Of a stretch of DNA of 64,000 bases, positions 61,978-64,000 are shown in pieces. This DNA is from a bacterium (lineage in GTDB: Bacteria; Planctomycetota; Planctomycetia; Planctomycetales; Planctomycetaceae): positions 1 to 64,000 of the forward strand of contig WGMU01000022.1 in assembly GCA_016124895.1 (NCBI GenBank). Direction: 5' to 3'. The position numbers were made by a program, and so were the translations under genes. Position 1 is the stretch's first letter; every line of letters starts with the position of its first letter. The notes beneath the pieces were generated by a model. The model was not told the DNA's origin. It saw only the letters and a program-made list of their open reading frames with translations, and did no database searches.

Positions 61978-63840
61978 ATGACTGACAAACTTCAAGACAC
62001 TTCCCGGGACGTCGAGGACGAGGAACGCGACGACGCCGTTATTGGCGAGGCCCTGCGCTCGTCCCTCTTCGTGCTCGGCGGACTCGCCGTTCTGGCGGCA
62101 CCAGTGGCCTGGTTTCTGACGCGGCCAGAACCGGAACCGGAAGTCGTCGAGACAAAACTGGCCGCTGTTGAAGTTCGCGAGGCATCGGCAATCGAACTGC
62201 CGCAGCTTCCGTTTAAAGATGTCACACGCGCGGCCGGCATCACGTTCCGGCACGAAAACGGGGCGTACGGTAAGAAACTGCTGCCCGAGACGATGGGTGG
62301 CGGCTGTGCCTTCTTCGATTTCGACTCGGACGGCGACCAGGATCTGCTGCTCGTCAATTCGCAACGCTGGGCCTGGGATCCTCGTGGACCAGCGAAACGT
62401 CCGGACCTGATGGCTTTGTACGAAAATGATGGCGCCGGGCATTTCGCAGATGTGACCGCCGGCTCGGGGCTCGATGTCTCGTTTTACGGGATGGGAGCTG
62501 CCGTCGCGGATTACGACGGCGACGGATTGCCGGATGTATTCTTCTCGGCCGTTGGCTCCAACCGGCTGTTTCATAACGAAGGCCGCGGAAAGTTCGTTGA
62601 CGTCACGGAAGCTGCCGGTGTCGCGGGCGATCCGCTGGAATGGAGTACCAGTTGCGGCTGGTTCGACTTCGACCATGACGGCGACCTTGATCTGTTTGTC
62701 TGCAACTACGTGAAGTGGACCCGCGAGTTCGACGAGGTGCAGAACTTTCAATTAACAGGTGGCGGCGAGGCTTATGGACGCCCACAAAACTTTGAAGGGA
62801 CATTTCCCTATCTGTACCGCAACGATGGAGGCGGGAAGTTTACGGAGGTCGCTGACGAGGCCGGACTGCACATCAAAAATCCCGCAACTGGCGTCGCTCT
62901 GGCGAAGTCGCTCGGCGTAACGTTTGCGGATTTTGATCGCGACGGATGGCTCGATGTCATCGTCGCTAACGATACCGTGCAGAACCTGATGTTCCACAAT
63001 CTGCAGAACGGTCGCTTCGAAGAGATGGGAGCCATTGTCGGCGTCGCCTTCGACATGAACGGAGCAGCCCGCGGAGCGATGGGTATCGACGCGGCCACCT
63101 TCCGGAATAACGACGCGGTCGGGATTGCGATCGGCAATTTCTCGAACGAGATGACGGCGTTGTACGTCTCGTCCGGCAGGCAGATGCAGTTTATGGACGA
63201 ATCCGTGTCGACGGGTCTCGGACCGAACACGCGGCTCGAACTCACCTTTGGCGTCCTGTATGTTGACTGCGATCTCGACGGCCGGCTCGATCTGTTCTGC
63301 TCGAACGGCCACCTCGAAGAGGACATTAACCGGGTGCAGCCCAGTCAGCATTATCAGCAGCCGCAGCAGTTGTTCTGGAACTGCGGAGCTGAGCAGGACA
63401 CGGAGTTCATTCCTGTTCCTGAAGAGAAGTGCGGCCGCGATCTGCTGCAGCCGATGGTTGGCCGCGGGGCGGCGTGTGCGGACATCGATAACGATGGCGA
63501 TCAGGATCTGCTCGTCACATCCGTCGGCCGCGGGCCTCGTCTGCTGCGTAACGATCAGCAACTCAGGCACCACTGGCTGAAGTTCAAGCTGGTCGGCAAG
63601 GGAGCGAACCGTGACGCGATCGGGGCCGAAATCGAAGTCAGACTGCCAGACCAGACCCTGCGCCGCAGAGTCATGCCGACTCGCAGCTACATTTCGCAGA
63701 GCGAGCTGCCGGTGATCTTCGGTCTGGGTGACAATACGACTGTCGAATCGGTGACCGTGACCTGGCCGGACGGTTCAACACAGAAAGTGTCTGACGTGGC
63801 CACTGACCGCCTGACAGTGATCAGGCAGCATGTGGAATGA
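61978..63840 (+). CDS. CRTAC1-family FG-GAP/ASPIC-UnbV protein
   Basis: A 620-residue protein with one membrane helix near residues 28-46 (SLFVLGGLAVLAAPVAWFL) and a large outside domain. Repeated FG-GAP/VCBS blades carry calcium-binding loops: FDFDSDGDQDLLLVN, ADYDGDGLPDVFFS, FDFDHDGDLDLFVCN, ADFDRDGWLDVIVAN, VDCDLDGRLDLFCSN and ADIDNDGDQDLLVTS. The C-terminal ASPIC/UnbV domain spans about 535-615 (HHWLKFKLVGKGANRDAIGAEIEV ... TVTWPDGSTQ). Such proteins form seven-bladed propellers of unknown ligand. Pairing with a multihaem/TPR protein is seen in planctomycetes, which hints at a shared process, but none is proven. Confidence 0.92.
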   Translation: MTDKLQDTSRDVEDEERDDAVIGEALRSSLFVLGGLAVLAAPVAWFLTRPEPEPEVVETKLAAVEVREASAIELPQLPFKDVTRAAGITFRHENGAYGKKLLPETMGGGCAFFDFDSDGDQDLLLVNSQRWAWDPRGPAKRPDLMALYENDGAGHFADVTAGSGLDVSFYGMGAAVADYDGDGLPDVFFSAVGSNRLFHNEGRGKFVDVTEAAGVAGDPLEWSTSCGWFDFDHDGDLDLFVCNYVKWTREFDEVQNFQLTGGGEAYGRPQNFEGTFPYLYRNDGGGKFTEVADEAGLHIKNPATGVALAKSLGVTFADFDRDGWLDVIVANDTVQNLMFHNLQNGRFEEMGAIVGVAFDMNGAARGAMGIDAATFRNNDAVGIAIGNFSNEMTALYVSSGRQMQFMDESVSTGLGPNTRLELTFGVLYVDCDLDGRLDLFCSNGHLEEDINRVQPSQHYQQPQQLFWNCGAEQDTEFIPVPEEKCGRDLLQPMVGRGAACADIDNDGDQDLLVTSVGRGPRLLRNDQQLRHHWLKFKLVGKGANRDAIGAEIEVRLPDQTLRRRVMPTRSYISQSELPVIFGLGDNTTVESVTVTWPDGSTQKVSDVATDRLTVIRQHVE

Positions 63841-63911
63841 TCACGGAGAACTGGATCAGAAGACGTTTACTTTCCATAGCGAACGTCGCGCAGACTTTCG
63901 GCAGGCTGGCC

Positions 63912-63932
63912 CGAAACTCTCCGCGAGTTTCG
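63912..63932. repeat. Perfect palindromic hairpin after the CRTAC1 gene
   Basis: CGAAACTC at 63912-63919 pairs with GAGTTTCG at 63925-63932 around a TCCGC loop (eight base pairs). It lies about 70 bases past the stop and lacks a T tract, so it is a REP-like element or a weak terminator. No gene is seen from 63841 to 64000. Confidence 0.55.
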
Positions 63933-64000
63933 TTAGGGGGGAACGCGGTCCCGGTAACGGCGGCTGTTCGCTGCAGCCGGTTTATCGAAACACTCAGGAG

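Overview
The window reads as chromosomal DNA of a planctomycete (phylum Planctomycetota, probably order Planctomycetales). The evidence is the set of lineage-typical families: DUF1549/DUF1553 with DUF1501 proteins, DUF1583 proteins, a CRTAC1-type FG-GAP protein, Tat-exported Gfo/Idh/MocA and DUF1501 proteins, and very long exported or membrane proteins, in G+C-rich DNA with frequent GTG starts. I saw no tRNA, rRNA, CRISPR array, transposase, integrase or phage gene. Antisense open frames are common but look like codon-bias shadows.

Layout. (1) 1-5.9 kb: an anti-sigma-like/DUF1549/DUF1553 fusion, a Tat-exported DUF1501 protein and an EF-hand protein, tightly spaced. (2) 5.9-19.5 kb: a MoxR ATPase, DUF58, BatA/VWA and large VWA membrane protein module, followed by a 1653-residue DUF4175-like coiled-coil protein and an exported prenyltransferase-repeat protein; this looks like one envelope-associated operon. 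(3) 19.5-31 kb: two tandem DUF1583 paralogues, the first with a TolB-like propeller, and a giant carboxypeptidase-regulatory-domain protein with two cysteine-less redoxin-like domains. (4) 31-38 kb: an ABC permease with an unusual insertion, then a phosphonate-catabolism cluster: DUF5690 MFS transporter, zinc alcohol dehydrogenase, PhnZ-type HD oxygenase, FAD amine oxidoreductase and phosphonoacetaldehyde hydrolase (PhnX). (5) 38-44.5 kb: a divergent pair, a FabD-like acyltransferase lacking the usual GQGSQ motif and an unrecognised 1349-residue protein, then an exported NHL-type propeller. (6) 44.5-49.3 kb: a methyltransferase and glycosyltransferase on the minus strand, a 750-base stretch without a clear gene, and an MMPL/RND transporter. 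(7) 49.4-54.4 kb: a galactonate-dehydratase-like enzyme with a Tat-like leader, a polytopic DUF4173-like protein and an exported oxidoreductase ending in a good terminator hairpin. (8) 54.5-57.3 kb, minus strand: a DUF1501 protein and, 19 bases downstream, a thioredoxin/haem-motif/PDZ protein whose frame is interrupted by one UGA. (9) 57.4-64 kb: a short-chain dehydrogenase, a SUI1/eIF1-like protein with a cysteine knuckle, a pentahaem cytochrome with a TPR-like tail, and a CRTAC1-family protein.

The strongest special signal is the interrupted gene at 54581-55837. The UGA sits in a C-x-x-U-x-x-C arrangement in a thioredoxin-like domain. The same frame stays open through a haem motif and two PDZ domains to a normal stop. 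Right after the UGA is a short hairpin whose five-base loop contains GGU, as in bacterial SECIS elements. I read it as a selenoprotein. The second is the phosphonate cluster, where the HD protein keeps the PhnZ metal and substrate residues at matching spacing.
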